Shown: piece by piece, positions 6,032 through 7,801 of the stretch | How the letters are laid out: each line of letters starts with the position of its first letter | Position numbering within the stretch: the stretch's first letter is position 1 | NCBI GenBank assembly: GCA_036274895.1 | Contig: DASUEU010000060.1 | Location: 1 to 7,801, forward strand | Length of the DNA stretch: 7,801 nucleotides | From: CALMKX01 sp036274895 | GTDB taxonomy: Bacteria; Acidobacteriota; Thermoanaerobaculia; Multivoradales; SZUA-115 | Direction of reading: 5' to 3' | Notes under the pieces: generated by a model | Seen by the model: only the letters and a program-made list of their open reading frames with translations | Told to the model about the DNA's origin: nothing | Databases searched by the model: none | Made by a program: the position numbers and the translations under genes

Positions 6032-7507
6032 ATGTCGCAGCCCGGGTTTGACGTCTTCCTGTGCCACAACTCCGCGGACAAGGCGGCGGTGAAGGCCATT
6101 GGGGAGAGGCTCCAGCGGGAGGGCCTCAAGCCCTGGCTGGACGAGTGGGAGCTGCCGCCGGGCCGGCCCTGGATGCGGGAGCTGGAAGGGCAGATCTCAG
6201 AGATTGCCGCGGCTGCGGTCTTCGTGGGGCCGGATGGTTTCGGGCCTTGGCAGAGAGTGGAGCTCGACTCGCTCTTGCGGGAGTTCGTGAGCCGCGGGTG
6301 CCCGGTCATCCCGGTGATCTTGGATGGAGTCACGGCTCGGCCCAAGCTGCCGGTCTTCCTCGCCGGCATGACGTGGGTGGATTTCGGCAAGTCGGATCCC
6401 GATCCACTCGAGCATTTGATCTGGGGCATCACCGGGAAGAAGAGAGCCCGGCCGCCAGCGCCGCCGGCAGCGGCCCCGCTCGCTCCGGTGCCGCCCCGGC
6501 CCGCCCCGGTCCGCGAGTCCGCGAAGCCTCCGGCGATCGCCCCTGGGCCGCCCGGGCCAAGCGCACGCGCAGCCCCGCAGCGGCACCCCGCAGCCAATGC
6601 CCAGCCCGGTGCAGCGGCCAAGGAGCAATCTGACAGCAAGCACAAGTTCGTTGCGTTGGCCTGGCTCGGCCTGGCTGCTGGAGGGATCGCCTTGGCGATC
6701 TGGGGCATTGGCCAGTGGTACGAGGGGCGAACGGCCGCCCCCGAGACGGTGAGCCTGGCCACCAAGCCGGCGCCGCGGGCCACGAGTACCGAGCTGGCCG
6801 TTAGCCCTGAGCCCGCCAACCCCAGGGCCGGTGACCTGTGGGTCACACCGGCCGGGATCCCGTTCCGCTTCGTACCGGCTGGCACGTACACGATCGGCAG
6901 CCCGGAGAGTGAGCCCGGGCGCGACGGCGACGAGATTCGCCGTGACGTGCGCTTCAGCCGTGGCTTCTGGCTCGCCGAGACGGAGACGACCCAGGGGCAG
7001 TGGATGAAGCTTGGCCTCAAGGACCCCTCTCGCTTCACTGCTTGCGGAGAGAATTGCCCCGTCGAGCAGGTGAACTGGTTCGACGCCGTAGCCTTCGCCA
7101 ACCAGCTGTCCAAGGCAGAGGGCCTTGAGGAGTGCTACCACCTCACCGGGTGCACCGGCGCTCTCGGAGGAGTGACTTACAGGTGCGCGGGCGCAACCTT
7201 CGTCGGCCTCAGCTGTACGGGGTATCGGCTGCCCGCCGAGGCGGAGTGGGAGGTAGCGGCCAGGGCTGGGACCGAGGCCGCCATCTGGACCGGTGGGCTG
7301 ACCCTGAAGGGTGACCGCCACGGGCCGGAGGTCGACCCCATCGCCTGGTATGGCGGCAACAGCGGTGTTACGTACTCCGGCGGGTACGACTGTTCGAGCT
7401 GGTCGGAGAAGCAGTTTCCCTCCCAACGCTGCGGCACCCAGCCCGTGGGGCTCAAGCAGGCCAATCCCTGGGATCTTCGCGACATGCTGGGTAACGTCTG
7501 GGAGTAG
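6032..7507 (+). CDS. TIR-TM-FGE-sulfatase-domain protein, truncated by an in-frame TAG
   Basis: As read, the product is 491 residues. Residues 5-135 are a TIR domain: FDVFLCHNSADK (6-17), GLKPWLDEWELPPG (31-44), then GPWQRVEL (71-78) with a WxxxE pair (W73, E77), E77 being the likely catalytic glutamate of TIR NADases. A Pro/Ala-rich linker spans about 138-200, followed by one transmembrane helix (206-227), which places TIR in the cytoplasm and the rest outside. From 268 an FGE-sulfatase (SUMF1, C-type-lectin-like) domain begins: RFVPAGTYTIGS, ETTQGQW, VNWFDAVAFAN, TGYRLPAEAEWEVAARAG, ending at MLGNVWE. Many cysteines (338, 342, 368, 374, 385, 395, 454, 467) suggest disulfides outside the cytoplasm. 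The TAG at 7505-7507 falls on the second Trp of the family motif GNVWEW; the missing C-terminus continues in frame. The likely role is a membrane-anchored sensor with a TIR effector, perhaps in defence; this is inferred from domains. As written the ectodomain would be incomplete. Confidence 0.85.
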   Translation: MSQPGFDVFLCHNSADKAAVKAIGERLQREGLKPWLDEWELPPGRPWMRELEGQISEIAAAAVFVGPDGFGPWQRVELDSLLREFVSRGCPVIPVILDGVTARPKLPVFLAGMTWVDFGKSDPDPLEHLIWGITGKKRARPPAPPAAAPLAPVPPRPAPVRESAKPPAIAPGPPGPSARAAPQRHPAANAQPGAAAKEQSDSKHKFVALAWLGLAAGGIALAIWGIGQWYEGRTAAPETVSLATKPAPRATSTELAVSPEPANPRAGDLWVTPAGIPFRFVPAGTYTIGSPESEPGRDGDEIRRDVRFSRGFWLAETETTQGQWMKLGLKDPSRFTACGENCPVEQVNWFDAVAFANQLSKAEGLEECYHLTGCTGALGGVTYRCAGATFVGLSCTGYRLPAEAEWEVAARAGTEAAIWTGGLTLKGDRHGPEVDPIAWYGGNSGVTYSGGYDCSSWSEKQFPSQRCGTQPVGLKQANPWDLRDMLGNVWE

Positions 7508-7717
7508 ACGGGGGACTGGCACAGTGCATATCCCACGAGCCTGGTGGTCGATCCGACCGGCCCCGCGATGGGCTCCGTCCGAGTGATGCGTGGCGGCTCC
7601 TGGTACGGCAGCGCGAGGTTCGTGCGCGCTGCCGCGCGAGTCTGGCGCTCGCCGGGCAACCGCCTCGACACCCTCGGCTTCCGCCTTGCCCGAGGTCAGC
7701 TGCGCCCGGCGGGCTAG
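7508..7717 (+). pseudogene. Detached C-terminus of the FGE-sulfatase domain
   Basis: These 69 codons plus TAG (7715-7717) continue the frame of the TIR-FGE gene straight after its internal TAG. They encode the expected end of the domain: TGDW, then VRVMRGGSWY, ARFVRAA, and DTLGFRLAR. With the amber codon read as an amino acid the full protein would be 561 residues, and there is no frameshift. Internal ATGs at 7568 and 7586 have no clear ribosome site, so independent translation is unlikely. The paired cysteines of genuine formylglycine-generating oxidases, expected near the arginine-rich AAR segment, are absent, so even the full domain would probably bind a ligand and not oxidise cysteine. 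Confidence 0.8.
7583..7693 (+). other. Possible DGR variable-region-like segment
   Basis: This segment aligns by eye with the variable region of FGE/CLec-type DGR target proteins: an invariant RGGSW start, alternating fixed and variable positions, and an invariant LGFR end. At the positions that vary in that family most codons end in C and could arise from AAC by changing only adenines: Y, G, S (7604-7612), F (7619-7621), V (7640-7642), R (7646-7648), L, D, T (7664-7672). The Trp at 7643-7645 could come from AGG and the Gly at 7655-7657 from GAC. Exceptions are GCG at 7613-7615 and 7634-7636 and TCG at 7649-7651. High GC at third positions weakens this pattern. No template repeat or reverse transcriptase is in the window. 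Confidence 0.3.
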
Positions 7718-7801
7718 TGGGGACGAAGCCCTTGAGAGGAGCGGCCTCGGTCCGGAACGAAGTTGGAAAGCCTGATCGCGACGCTTTGGAGTGCGGCGAC
7801 G
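7718..7801. other. Right-edge region without a recognisable feature
   Basis: These 84 bases after the second TAG hold no supported gene. There is no copy of the RGGSW-encoding segment, so a template repeat is not here. Nothing else was identified. Confidence 0.5.

Noticed and set aside
5509..7113. A 534-residue minus-strand open frame opposite the antitoxin-like and TIR genes
   Set aside because: It spans several real plus-strand genes and intergenic DNA, is Ser/Arg/Ala-rich, and shows no family features.
6032..7717. Genome-wide amber recoding (TAG as an amino acid) to explain the internal stop
   Set aside because: At least three other natural gene ends in the window use TAG at the family-expected C-terminus, so wholesale reassignment is unlikely.
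7718..7801. A DGR template repeat directly downstream of the FGE C-terminus
   Set aside because: The sequence to the window end has no near-copy of the variable segment and no adenine-rich AAC pattern.
1..7801. CRISPR array, tRNA, rRNA or insertion sequence
   Set aside because: No regularly spaced direct repeats, cloverleaf-like segments, rRNA-like stretches, transposase frames or terminal inverted repeats were seen on either strand.

Overview
This is a GC-rich window (all genes use G or C heavily at third codon positions) from a bacterium. The gene set fits a soil or aquatic Acidobacteriota-like or deltaproteobacterial-like lineage: a large secreted BNR/sortilin-type beta-propeller protein, an OlsB-type N-acyltransferase, a DoxX protein and a TIR plus FGE-sulfatase fusion. 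The lineage is an inference from gene families and composition; no marker gene is present.

Layout. Positions 1-194 hold no convincing gene, only two inverted repeats. Two genes on the minus strand overlap by 22 bases and form an operon: an OlsB/hemolysin-type GNAT N-acyltransferase (710-1558), then a DinB-like metal-site protein (195-731). A 195-base divergent intergenic region follows, with a two-part stem-loop at 1690-1723. On the plus strand come a DoxX-family four-helix membrane protein (1754-2167), an oddly oriented terminator-like hairpin (2172-2217), and a 1070-residue secreted sortilin/VPS10-like protein (2358-5570).

The right third is the accessory part. It has a small antitoxin-like gene (5654-5905) whose expected partner survives only as an 8-codon overlapping stub (5902-5928). 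Next is a gene encoding an N-terminal TIR domain, a Pro/Ala-rich linker, one transmembrane helix and an FGE-sulfatase (C-type-lectin fold) domain (from 6032). That gene is cut by an in-frame TAG at 7505-7507, exactly where the family has the second Trp of its conserved GNVWEW motif. The reading frame continues cleanly for 69 more codons to a second TAG at 7715-7717 and encodes the expected C-terminus of the domain.

How the genes work together. The acyltransferase and DinB-like gene are probably co-transcribed. The DoxX and sortilin-like genes look like independent envelope or secreted functions. The TIR fusion reads as a membrane-anchored sensor-effector: an extracytoplasmic ligand-binding FGE/lectin fold coupled to a cytoplasmic TIR domain. 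The codon pattern of its detached C-terminus resembles the variable region of diversity-generating retroelement (DGR) targets, but no template repeat or reverse transcriptase lies inside the window. The most interesting item is this TIR-TM-FGE gene with its amber interruption.
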